A DNA stretch of 64,000 nt from Rhabdophis nuchalis (taxonomy: Eukaryota; Chordata; Lepidosauria; Squamata; Natricidae), in assembly GCA_039707465.1 (NCBI GenBank), contig CM077647.1:43151110-43215109 (forward strand). The letters are read 5' to 3'. The notes beneath the pieces are model-generated. The model was not told the origin of the DNA, did not search any database, and worked only from the letters and a program-made list of their open reading frames with translations. The stretch's first letter is position 1. Every line of letters begins with the position of its first letter. A program made the position numbers and the translations under genes. This document shows, one piece after another, positions 46,373-55,860 of the stretch.

Positions 46373-46738
46373 GGGTCCAGGGATGCTGGGCAGGGAGGCT
46401 GCAGTGGGGGCTCATCCCAGGTGCCCATGGCAGGACGGGCGGGTGGGCGACGGTGGGGCTCCTGACTGGCCGCATTCAGCACATTGCAGCAGCAGCAGTT
46501 CATGGCCATGCGGGCTCCAGCTGCAGCCCCTCCATGCACAGCTATCCTCCTCTGGCTGCACGGTGGGGCTGCAGCTGCAGCCCATGCGGCCCTGAACTTT
46601 GCACTGCCGCTGCTGTTGCCGCAATGCGCTGAGAGCAACCGGCCAGGAACCCCACCGCCACCCGCCCGCCCGTCCTGCCATGGGCGCCTGGGATGAGACC
46701 CTGCCGCTGCTTCCCTGTCCAGCACCCACGGACTCTGC
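46373..46738. repeat. 360-bp imperfect palindrome inside the hAT-like element
   Basis: The left arm (gctgggcagggaggctgcag, ctcatcccaggtgcccatgg, caggacgggcgggtgg) is mirrored by the right arm (ccacccgcccgcccgtcctg, ccatgggcgcctgggatgag, ccctgtccagcaccc). Symmetry continues through the middle (ctgcagcccctccatgcaca versus gtgcacggtggggctgcag region) to a loop near 46548. Divergence between arms is about one base in eight. Arg/Ala/Pro-rich ORFs on both strands follow from the symmetry. Confidence 0.9.
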
Positions 46739-46858
46739 ACTCCTAGGCGCCACTCTCAGCTTGCCATCAGCAGGGGAAGTGGCGGGGGCAGTGCCAGGGC
46801 TCGTCCGGCCAACTTCGGCAGTGGTGTGGAGGAGGAGAAGATCGGGTCAGTGGTGGTG

Positions 46859-46975
46859 GACTGCGTGGTGTGCAGGGACAAGTTGAGTGGGAAACACTAC
46901 GGCATCTTCACCTGCGAGGGCTGCAAGAGCTTCTTCAAGCGCAGCATCCGCCGCAACCTCAGCTACACCTGCAGA
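46859..46975 (+). pseudogene. NR2F (COUP-TF/EAR2)-type first zinc finger, captured fragment
   Basis: Thirty-nine codons encode [19 protein letters not shown], then [20 protein letters not shown]. This is zinc finger I of a nuclear-receptor DNA-binding domain: four zinc Cys (C-V-V-C and C-E-G-C) and the P-box CEGCKSF that reads the half-site. [11 protein letters not shown] and the CVVC start point to NR2F, nearest NR2F6. Two family-invariant positions are changed (CGDK to CRDK, and SSG to LSG). Finger II and the ligand-binding domain are absent: after TCR the frame runs into G-rich DNA and stops at 47060. About 30 codons upstream are open but not recognisable. The fragment lies inside the hAT-like element at 46001-47157, so it is a transposed copy, not the host gene. 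It could still act as promoter-like or exon-donor DNA. Confidence 0.85.
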
Positions 46976-47169
46976 TGCCCCGCTTGGGGGGGGGAGGGAG
47001 GGGGTGAGCCTGCATGGCCCCCCACCAGATGCCCTCTGGCCAGCAAGGGAAGTGGGCGGTGAGGCAGCCTCTGTGACGGCTGCAGGGCCAGGAAAGGCTG
47101 CTGCCCCCCCCCCGTCAATGGTGTCCCGCATTACCAATGTTAAAATCTGTCACCTTAGCCAATGGGGAC

Positions 47170-47585
47170 TGAAACAGTATTTGCTGGAGATAGCTAGGAG
47201 CATGGGAATGGCTTAAGTTAACTTCTGTACTAAAGCTGCAAGCTAGTCTGTTGCTCTGACCTCAAACAGAAATTGTTATCTCCTCTGGCTATGTTTGCTT
47301 GTATTTACTACAATGTTGGAAAAACTGTTTTTGATATTGTATATTTACTTCACGTGTTGTATTATATATAAAGAGAAAATAATTATTACTGCTCAATCAT
47401 TTACCTGTGTGTGCTTTCTGGATGTGATTACTGTAACAAACTTTGATAAATGCAGCTACATAGGAGAGATAACACATGCACACACCTATATCACCAAAAC
47501 TTCATGCAGGTTGCTGCATTTTGAAACAACTAGAGCTTTTGGATGCTTTTCAAGAGCAACCCAATGTACAACACCTTTGTACCTA
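47170..47585. other. Stretch without a recognised feature
   Basis: AT-rich; nothing recognised. Confidence 0.45.
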
Positions 47586-47589
47586 TCAA

Positions 47590-47870
47590 GATCAGAGCCC
47601 CGCAAGCTATCATATTCCTTGTGACATCTTATGGAAATGAAAGTTGGACTTTTAAAAAAGTGGAATAGGAAGAATATTGATGCTTTTGATGTTGGAAAAG
47701 ACTCCTAATAACATTATGGACAGCCAAGAAAATGAACAAATGCATCATCAAACAAATCAACCCCAAGTTCTCACTCAAGACATAAATGACTTGGCTAAAA
47801 TTTTATGCGATTGCTAGGAGTCAGAAATGACTTGATTGCACGTAAACAATTGATCTATATGTATATGTGT
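47590..47870 (+). pseudogene. RTE-BovB LINE, C-terminal remnant
   Basis: Conceptual translation reads TYGNESWTFKKVE, then CWKRLLITLWTAKKMNK, IIKQINPKFSLKT and IARSQK. It follows the BovB ORF2 C-terminus (YGCESWT.KK, A.EIWCWR...WT.KRTN, I...P..SLE, ...HG..KSRT) with several stops. BovB is the LINE that mobilises Sauria SINEs, of which two copies are in this window. Confidence 0.7.
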
Positions 47871-47871
47871 A

Positions 47872-48220
47872 TACTGGAAAATAACTTGAAGAAATGGTGT
47901 GAAAGTCCTTCCTTTTCCAAAGTAGCATTTTATTCCCAATAGATGCTTCAAAACAGAAATTAAGGTCTTTTCTTACCTAAAATAACATTTTATTTTCAAA
48001 GTTGCCTTCAGTGTTCAGTTTAGGGTCTTGCTTTTCATTGTATTACCAGAAATGGCTTAAATACTCTAATCAAGCTCCTTTCTTATCAGAAATAGAATTT
48101 TATTTTTTACATTTTATTATTTTCCTCAAAACAACAAATACAACAAAAGACATTAGAAAACAACATTCAGTTTACAGAAAGACAACCCCCCCCCTTGTTT
48201 TGTGAGTCTGAAATATTCTC
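47872..48220. other. Stretch without a recognised feature
   Basis: AT-rich; nothing recognised. Confidence 0.45.
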
Positions 48221-48234
48221 AGTACTGCATAGTG

Positions 48235-48340
48235 CAGGGATGTCCAAACTTGGGAACTTTAAGACTTGTGGACTTCAACTCCCAGAATTCTGGGAGTTGA
48301 AATCCACAAGTCTTAAAGTTCCCAAGTTTGGACATCCCTG
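48235..48340. mobile_element. Foldback hAT-like MITE (106 bp), perfect 8-bp TSD
   Basis: Near-perfect palindrome from cagggatgtccaaacttggg to its inverse, with cttgtggacttcaactccca inside. Identical flanks gcatagtg at 48227-48234 and 48341-48348. Almost no loop. Confidence 0.95.
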
Positions 48341-48349
48341 GCATAGTGG

Positions 48350-48890
48350 GATTGATGAAGTAAAACATTGTGTGACGGGGAAGTAAAAAATATAAAATCT
48401 TTGATTTGATTATGAGTTGTTGATCCAGTGCATGTAATCTAGGAATGAGCAGAGCAGAGACTTTTTTTGTTTCTTTTTTTTGTGGGGGGAGGGTTTAATG
48501 AGTTTTGGATTTTGTTTGATGGTAGTGCTGCTATATGTAATTTGCTATTAGCTCTAAATGGCAGTTGCAGGTATGGTGTGGTAGACAACAAGTTTCTAGA
48601 CAGTGAAATAGCTAAGAAATCAGCACACAGACACTCAAAAACTACTCATCTTATCCACAGCGCTGGAAAAGAGAGCATAGCTGCCATCAAAAAGCAATTA
48701 TTACAAAGTTCTGGTGATTTAAAAACACTTTTGACTGACTACAGATGGCAGTTCTGACAAGGATGACAAATTCTTCTCAATACTTGTCACCTTTGAAAAT
48801 TCTCATGCTTCAATTAGGACTGCTTTCTGGATACGCCTACAATAAACCATGCATATGCTAAAAAAAATGTTGCAAAAGCCACTGAAGAAT
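48350..48890. other. Stretch without a recognised feature
   Basis: An open stretch of 96 codons at 48467-48757 has no familiar motif and no splice context. Confidence 0.45.
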
Positions 48891-48904
48891 GCCTCAGCCT
48901 AGAG

Positions 48905-48973
48905 CATTTTGGCTGGAAAATTCTGGGAGCTGAAGTCCACACATCATAAGGTTGGTAACATTAAGAAACACTG
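48905..48973. mobile_element. Truncated foldback MITE (69 bp) with 8-bp TSD
   Basis: Shares ggctggaaaattctgggag and tgaagtccaca with the right half of 5068-5202. Flanks are identical gcctagag at 48897-48904 and 48974-48981, so the shortened form itself seems to have moved. Confidence 0.8.
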
Positions 48974-48984
48974 GCCTAGAGAAC

Positions 48985-49290
48985 TATGCAGCTTTGGTCT
49001 TCCATAAGGCATCTGTACTGGCAAGCCCAAAGCAATTATCAGGCTGATATAAAAATGAATTAATAAACAGGAGAATTTCAGGAATTGACCATACCTGCAA
49101 TTTGGCATTCATAGTAACCAGATACATCTCACCCAGTTGGATCTAGCAATGCTACATTTTCTGTAGTAGCATCTGGCCTGGAAATATAGATGCCCCCAAT
49201 CCAGTTGGCTTTTTAAAAAATTTTTTATTAAATCATTAAAAACAAAAGTGTACAAAATGAAGAGTTAAATGATACAAAGTGATTGCAGAG
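48985..49290. other. Short stretch without a recognised feature
   Basis: Nothing recognised. Confidence 0.4.
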
Positions 49291-49595
49291 AGTAATACAA
49301 TATGAAGAACGGTTGCAGGAGCTGGGTATGTCTAGTTTGATGAAGAGAAGGACCAGGGGAGACATGATAGCAGTGTTCTGATATCTCAGAGGGTGCCACA
49401 AAGAAGAGGGAGTCAAACTATTCTCCAAGGCACCTGGGGGCAGGACAAGAAGCAATGGGTGGAAACTAATCAAGGAGAGAAGCAACTAAGAACTAAGGAG
49501 AAATTTCCTGACAGTCAGAACAATTAACCTCTGGAACAGGTTGCCTCCAGCAGTTGTGAATGCCGCAACCCTGGAAGTCTTTAAAAAGATGTTAG

Positions 49596-51586
49596 GGTTT
49601 TCCGGTTCCGGCTCCTGCGGCGACGGGCGAGCCTAGCGCTCGCTCGCCGCTTTGTTTCTTCTTCTGCCCCCCAACGGGGGCGAGACTCCTCTTGTTTGAG
49701 GGTCTCCCGTAGGGCCGGCTCGTCGGGGGGCGCCCCCCCCCCACGGCGGTGGAGGAAGTGGCTCCCGGCGCGGCTCAGGTGAGGGAGAACATGCTAGCGG
49801 GGGGTTCTCCCTTCGCCTAAGGAAGACGGCGCCATTCACAACAATGAGGAGGGCTGATCGGCTCAGTCGAAGGACTCCCGAGGCTTCAGCTGCGAGGAGA
49901 GAGTGAGTTTTTAAAAAACTTTTTTTTCTGCTGCCAGCCAGGCTGAACGGACTGGGAGGGGGGTGTTTATTTTTTTAAAAAAAACCCTCGGATTTAAGCG
50001 GCACGTTAAAATGGCTTCTCTGCAAAGAGAAAGCGGAAACTTTCACTCCGGACGGTCTTTAACAAGGGAAAGTGGAATGTGACTTTTTGCAACATTGTTT
50101 CTAGGTCTGGCTGAGTAAAAAAAAATTATTATTTTGCTACTCTCTCCCTCTGGCTCTGAGATGGGCGGTGGAAGTGGCTTCTCTTTGTCCCTGCCTGATT
50201 ATTTCAACTAAGGAAAATTCCCAGCGTCTCTTTGAAAGCAGGACTCTCTCTGGATTTTTAAAAAAAAAATTTCTCTGGATGGATTTGTGATTTCTTCTTT
50301 GGAATACCTTCGTTATTACTATTTGCTGATTTGGGAAATTGTGTCTCTTTTGGTTTCTGAATTGTTTGCAACTTCACAGCCCTGAACTGAACTGAGCTCC
50401 TGATCTGCCCCACCAGCCCCACCCGGAAAACGCCATCTTGGTGGCAGTGACTCTAACTTTTAACCATGGCACAAGAAGCAGCACTTGTAAATTTGGAACA
50501 AAGGATGGCTTCTCTTGAAACCTCTATGCAAACTTTGATATCAGAAATAAAGGCCCAGAGGGCTGAAAATAGTACTTTCAAAAAGGAGCTATTGGATACC
50601 CGGAAGCAAGTGTTGGAGAACACACAGAAGAATGAAGAATTGGAAGGAGGGTTGGAGGGGGCTAAGGGAGAGATTAAAAATGTTTCTAATGAGGTGGGGG
50701 AAATAAATGGGCATGTGTCTAGGATAGATATGGAAAGAATGACATATTTTTTGAGATTTCAGAATGTTCTTGAGGAATCTGGTGAATGCCTGCCTGATCT
50801 TATTAGTACAATTTTAGCAGACTATTTACAAAAACCTAAGGATGAGATCAGGGGGGACATTGACCTAGCCTATAGAATTAATTCTGCATATGCCAGGATG
50901 AATGAAGTGCCTAGAGAGATACATGTGAAATTTGTTAGAAGGTCAACCAGGGAGGAGATCCTGAAAGCGCAGAGAGAGAAACCTTTAACTTATCAACGAG
51001 AGACGGTCACTATCTTGAAGCAGATCCCTAGAATAATTAGAGATTCAAGAAGGAAATTTTCCTTCTTGTCTAAAACCTTGTTTGATCACGGGATTTGGTT
51101 CAAGTGGATGACACCTGAAGGGATGCTGGTGTTCTGGGAAGCAGGAAGAGTGAGGATTAAAACAGTTGCTGAGGCGGAAGCCTTTCTTAAAAAACATTCC
51201 TCTGCCCTGGGGGAAGATCCAGGGGGGACGGAGGGGGCCACGGCCCCGCCCGCGGGGGGCCAGGGAGGAGAGAAAGAAGATACAATAGCCAAAAGACTTA
51301 GATCAAAAAAATAACTTTGCCTTGATTTTTCTTGAACAATTTTGCATAATATTTCTATCCGGAGTTTTTGTAAATGTCTGACAGCATGGAAGGGAGAATT
51401 TAGGTAAATGTACTTGCTTTCATCTTGTAGTGGTATGGAAAATGTTTTCTATGTTAACTTTTTAATGTGTACTTTGAGGTCTCGGAAGGTCCGACGACTC
51501 TGACGTGAATGCTCTCAAAATTTCTTTGTAACCATTACCCTACCCTGTTAAAAAATGTAAAACCAATAAAACTTTTTCAATATAAA
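49596..51586 (+). mobile_element. Full-length HAL1-like (ORF1-only) L1 retroposon with 13-bp TSD
   Basis: Flanked by aaaaagatgttag at 49583-49595 and 51587-51599. Layout: GC-rich 5' UTR of about 870 bp (ggttttccggttccggctcc...), one intact ORF1 (50466-51314), a short 3' UTR of about 270 bp with aataaa at 51565-51570 and a short A tail. No trace of ORF2. The truncated relative at 18489-19411 has the same ORF1-to-3'-UTR junction. Mammals have the analogous HAL1 (half-L1) families. Mobilisation would rely on ORF2p of a full L1 in trans. Confidence 0.9.
50466..51314 (+). CDS. L1 ORF1p, intact (282 aa), of a HAL1-like retroposon
   Basis: This encodes the trimeric RNA-binding chaperone of L1-type retroposons, which coats element RNA in cytoplasmic particles and aids target-primed reverse transcription. 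Residues 1-90 are a heptad-rich coiled coil (VNLEQRMASLETSMQTLISE, KKELLDTRKQVLENTQKNEE). About 90-185 is the RRM-like domain (MERMTYFLRFQNV, YRINSAYARMNEVPREIHVK, FVRRSTREEILKAQREK). About 185-250 is the C-terminal domain (YQRETVTILKQIPRIIRDSR, FLSKTLFDHGIWFKW, MLVFWEAGRVRIKTVAEAEA). The tail is G/A/P-rich and ends in basic KRLRSKK. The start lies in a good Kozak context (accATGg). No frame break is seen, so the copy is young. No ORF2 follows. Confidence 0.92.
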   Translation: MAQEAALVNLEQRMASLETSMQTLISEIKAQRAENSTFKKELLDTRKQVLENTQKNEELEGGLEGAKGEIKNVSNEVGEINGHVSRIDMERMTYFLRFQNVLEESGECLPDLISTILADYLQKPKDEIRGDIDLAYRINSAYARMNEVPREIHVKFVRRSTREEILKAQREKPLTYQRETVTILKQIPRIIRDSRRKFSFLSKTLFDHGIWFKWMTPEGMLVFWEAGRVRIKTVAEAEAFLKKHSSALGEDPGGTEGATAPPAGGQGGEKEDTIAKRLRSKK

Positions 51587-52940
51587 AAAAAGATGTTAGA
51601 TAGCCATTTGTCTGAAATGGTATAAGGTTCCTGCCCACGCAGGGGGTTGGACTAGAAGAACTACCAGGTCCCTTCCAACTCTGCTATTGTATTGTAATAT
51701 AGCTAAAGTTTACCACTTATTTATATGTAGTGCATATCTCCAATACAGAAAGCAGTGAAAGAAAAGAAAACAAAGCAAAGAGGTGCTATCAAAACATAGA
51801 GAGATTCTAAGTCAGCATTGCTAATTCCGCTTCTTTGAGCTCCTTCTTTGTAACCAAGTGTACCAGCGATCCCAGCATGTATAAAATACCGATTCTTGTT
51901 TGTCCAGCAACATACTGGTAAATTTGTCTGACTCCGTGCAGTCTATAATCTTAGCGATTAGCATTGTCTCTGATGGTATATCACTAGTTTGCAATGATGA
52001 TGTGGAGAATTTAGTACCAATTAGTTTTATTTAAATTATCTGGCTTCATGCCTAACAAGAACATTTCCTGAATCAGCTTAATCCTACATCCTGTAATTTT
52101 AAAAACCCAGTTTTGAATTCTAGTCCAATATATTCCTGCTCGAGGGCAAGTTCAGCAAGTATGAAATAAGTTCCCAGAGCTACTTTACATTTCCAGCAAA
52201 TTGGGGAGGCCTCTGGAAACACCTTCAATATTCTAGCCAGCGGGAGGTTCCACCTATATAGCATTTTGTATGTGTTTTCCTTGTATGAGACTGACATTCT
52301 TAATTTTAAAGTTTTTTTTCAAATTTCTTCCTATTTCTTGAGCTCAAGCGAGTGTCCCAAATTTCTCCCCCAGGCAATCATTGAGTCCTTAATCACTTCC
52401 TCTCCAATCCAACGCTCTAATAGAAATTGATAGAATTTGGATAGAAGCTTATCATCGTTCCCTATAAAAATCTTATCTAATTCTTGTGGAGAATTGTAGA
52501 TTCCCCCCTATCCTTATCTACTCTAGATTGAACCAGATTGCAAGTTCACCAGTCTAAGTCACAACCTAAAACTGTTAATTCGCTTCGGGATTTCAGTTTT
52601 CCTGAAGAATCCAACAGTTCCTGATAGGTTAGGGATTTTGTTCTATTATAGAGAGTCGGATACATCATCACCTCTAGAGGAGATAGGGTTCATCAAATAA
52701 AATTCATTTCTTATTCATTCCCAAATACCCATCAAAATTCTACGGAGGTAATGGTCCATAAAGTGTTTATATTTTTTGGTATTCTCCTGACTCAAAAAAA
52801 AAAAGCCACCCATGTTGCAAATTGTGGCCCTCAAGTATGAGGATTCTCCTCCTTCTTAATAAAGTCCAGTCTCTGACCCAGGTTAGAATAGCTGCTTGGT
52901 AATAAAGTTCCCATTTCGGTAAACCAAAGCCTCCCTAGAT

Positions 52941-52944
52941 GATG

Positions 52945-53033
<89 letters not shown>
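52941..53033. repeat. (ATA)n microsatellite, tail of L2
   Basis: About 31 perfect units; Tyr-run and Asn-run ORFs across it are artefacts. Confidence 0.95.
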
Positions 53034-53043
<10 letters not shown>

Positions 53044-53244
53044 TGTAATTTCTAGACCGCCCCCTCTCCCCAAAGGGACTCAGGGCGGTGTACAGGAAAA
53101 ATTAAAAAACATCTAAAAACATAACAATACATACATAGTTAAAATAGAATTAAATAACCCTGTACAAAATTTAAAAATATTAAAACTATCCCATTAAAAC
53201 CAGATAAAACAATTTAAATTACAGACTGGGGCGGGAAACATAAA

Positions 53245-55860
53245 TTAGGCCAAGCCGGCCTGATGAAACAAATAGGTTTTAACTTTTTGGCGGAAGGAGC
53301 GGAGGTCCGTGGTAGTTCTAATATCAGGGGGTAGGTCGTTCCAAAGGGTCGGGCCCACCACAGAGAAGGCCCTTTCCCTGGGCGTCGCCTGCTGGCATTG
53401 CCTAGTGGACGGCACCTGGAGAAGTCCCTCTCTGTGGGAGCAAATCGGCCGAAGGGATGTATGGGGCAGGATACGATCCCGCAAATAACTAGGTCCTGTG
53501 CCATGGAGCGCTTTGAAGATGGTGACCAACACCTTGAAACACACCTGAAAGGCCACAGGCAGCCAGTGCAGTTCGCACAGGAGCGGTGTTACATGGGAGT
53601 ATCTGGTCGCTCCCAAAACTACCCATGCGGCCGCGTTCTGGACCAGCTGTAGCCTTCGCGTGCACCTCAAGGGGAGCCCCATGTAGAGAGCATTACAGTA
53701 GTCTAGATGGGACATCACAAGCGCATGAGTGACTGTGCGAAGGGCATCCCGGTCCAATAGGGGACGCAACTGGCGCACCAGGCGAACCTAGTAAAACACC
53801 CCCCTAGCCACGGCTGTCATATGGTCCTCCATTGACAGCCAGGCATCTAGGAGGGCGCCTAAGTTGCATTCCCGATCCACGGAGGCAAGATGTTCGCCCC
53901 CTATGATGAGTGATGGAGTCAACTGGTTGAACCGGGGCGCTGGTAACCACAGCCACTCAGTCTTGGATGGGTTGAGCCTGAGTCTGTTCCTTCCCATCCA
54001 GATCCTTACGGCTTCCAGACACCGGGACATCACTTCGATGGCAACGTTGGGGTGGTTTGGGGTAGAGATGTACAGCTGAGTGTCATCAGCGTACAGATGG
54101 TAATCTACCCCAAAACCACGGATGATCTCGCCCAGCGGCTTCATATATGTATTGAACAGGAGAGGTGAGAGGACCGACCCCTGAGGAACCCCACAGAGGC
54201 CTCGAGGTCGACCTCTGCCGCCCTGCCAATACAAATTGCGATCAACCGGAGAGGTAGGAGGAGAACCACCATAAAACGGTGCCCCTCACCCCCAACCCCT
54301 CCAGTCGATGCAATAGGATACCATGGTCAATGGTATCAAAAGCCGCTGAGAGGTCTAATAGGACCAGGATGGAGGAACAACCCCCATCTCTGGCCCTCCA
54401 GAGATCATCCACCAATGCGACCAATGCTGTCTCCGTGCTGTGACCGGGCCGGAAGCCAGACTGGCGCGGGTCCAGATAAACCATTTCCTCCAGGTGACGT
54501 GGGAACTGTTGTGCCACCACACTCTCTACAACCTTCACCAAAAAGTGAAGGTTTGAGACCGGACGATAATTTACTAACAATGCTGGGTCCAGGGAAGGTT
54601 TCTTGAGGAGAGGCCTCACCACTGCCTCTTTCAAGATGGTTGGCAAGAACCCCTCACTCAAAGAAACGTTCACAATTTCCTGGAGCCAGCCTCGTGAAAC
54701 CTCCCAGGATGCCAGTACAAGCCATGAGAGACACGGGTCCAATAAACATGTGGTGGCTCTCAGTCGCCTATGCAACCTGTCCATATCTTCGGAAGCAACA
54801 GAGTCAAACTCCTCCCAGAGTGGTATCCCAAGACCCGCCTCTGACATCCCCTCTAGACCACTTTAGGTGGAAACCAACTCGCTCCGAATCTGAGCGATTT
54901 TGTCCTGCAAATACTCCCCAAATACCTCTGCTCTGCCCTGTAGAGGGGCTTCCCGCAGCCTCTGGTGAAGGAGGGAGCAGGTCACCCCAAACAGGGCGGC
55001 AGGGCGGTTATCTGCGGATGCGATAAGAGTGGCACAATACTGACGCTTGGCCACTCTTATCGCCACAAGGTAAGTCCTCAAATGGGCTCTCACCTGTGTT
55101 CGGTCAGATTCAGGCAGTGTGGATCTCCATCTCCTCTCTAGGCATCTCTTGCGGCGCTTCATCACCCTCAACTCCTCGGAAAACCAAGGAGCCTGGGTGG
55201 TTCGCTAGCGCAAGAGAGGCCGCAAAGGCGCAACCCGGTCCAAGGACCCCGTGGCCACACTATTCCATGCAGCCACTAGGTCCTCCATCCGGGCGTGGGT
55301 CAGGGCCACAGGTAGTGGCCCAAGCTCTGTCTGGAATCTTTCAGGTTCCATCAGGTGCCTGGGGTGGAACCATCTTGGAAATTCCGGTTCCGCCTCCCCG
55401 CAGTGGGGTGTAGCAGTGGGAAAGTCGAGCTGGAGAAGTGAGTGATCTGACCATGATAGGGGTACGATGGCTAAATCCCCTACTCCAAGATCACTCATCC
55501 ACTGGCCAGAGACAAAAACAAGATCCAGTGTGTGTCCTCCCTTGTGTGTGGGGCCCTGAATTACTTGGGTCAGGTCCATGGCCGTCATGGAGGCCATGAA
55601 CTCCCAGGCTGCCTCGGATGTCTCGCCTACTGATGGCAGGTTAAAGTTCCCCATGACTAACAGTCTGGGGGTCTCAACCGCCATCTCGGTGATCACCTCG
55701 AGGAGCTTGGGCAGAGCTGCTGATACATAGCGGGTACACAATCATCACACCCAGCTGCCTCCCTGGGCCCCACTTCACACAGAGGGACTCACAACCAGTT
55801 ATCTGTGGCACAGTGCTCTCTCTCGGCTCAAGACCTTCCCTTACAATGACCGCCACCCCC
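53245..55860 (-). pseudogene. L2 ORF2: endonuclease, reverse transcriptase, C-terminal domain (few frame breaks)
   Basis: Pieces in order: endonuclease 55856-55205 (RLLVMGNFNLPSVGE, where GDFN has become GNFN; GPTHKGGHTLDLVFVSGQW; LSWSDHSLLQLDFP), connector 55171-54863, RT 54847-54242 (PTILKEAVVRPLLKKPSLDP; LLDLSAAFDTIDHGILLHRL), RT continued 54234-53788 ([32 protein letters not shown] with intact [18 protein letters not shown]), and the C-terminal domain 53778-53245 (MSHLDYCNALYMGLPLR; LHWLPVAFQVCFKVLVTIFK; RAFSVVGPTLWNDLPPDI). Only about four breaks separate the pieces. The Asp-to-Asn change in GDFN should abolish nicking. This is the best-preserved L2 in the window. Confidence 0.88.

Larger units (their letters stand above)
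46001..47157. mobile_element. hAT-like element (1157 bp) carrying a nuclear-receptor exon fragment, perfect 8-bp TSD
   Basis: Left end taaggtgaccagatgtcccg, right end inverse of taaggtgacagatttt. Identical flanks gccaatgg at 45993-46000 and 47158-47165. In order it holds: a GC-rich left part (46080-46230), an AT-rich spacer, a 360-bp palindrome (46373-46738), a GC-rich host-like segment with a nuclear-receptor zinc finger (46739-47110) and the right end. It has no transposase, so it would need one in trans. The exact TSD makes the boundaries firm and puts the receptor fragment inside the transposon. Confidence 0.88.
49297..51697 (+). mobile_element. CR1 LINE 3' part, split by a HAL1-like retroposon
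   Basis: CR1 sequence (gaagaacggttgcaggagct, 'agacatgatagcagtgttct', 'gcaatgggtggaaactaatc', 'ggaacaggttgcctccagc') stops at 49595 and resumes at 51587-51697 ('gatagccatttgtctgaaat', 'ggttggactagaagaac', 'cttccaactctgctattg'). Confidence 0.92.

Noticed and set aside
46354..46886. Ala/Pro/Arg-rich ORFs on both strands
   Set aside because: Arise from a GC-rich palindrome; mirror-image ORFs on both strands show this.
46826..47062. A functional nuclear-receptor gene
   Set aside because: Only finger I is present, two invariant residues differ, and the whole segment lies inside a transposon with exact TSD.
52831..53073. Tyr-run ORF
   Set aside because: Translation of the (ATA)n tail of the L2.
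54403..55445. Plus-strand ORFs across the L2
   Set aside because: Antisense shadows of the minus-strand L2 ORF2.
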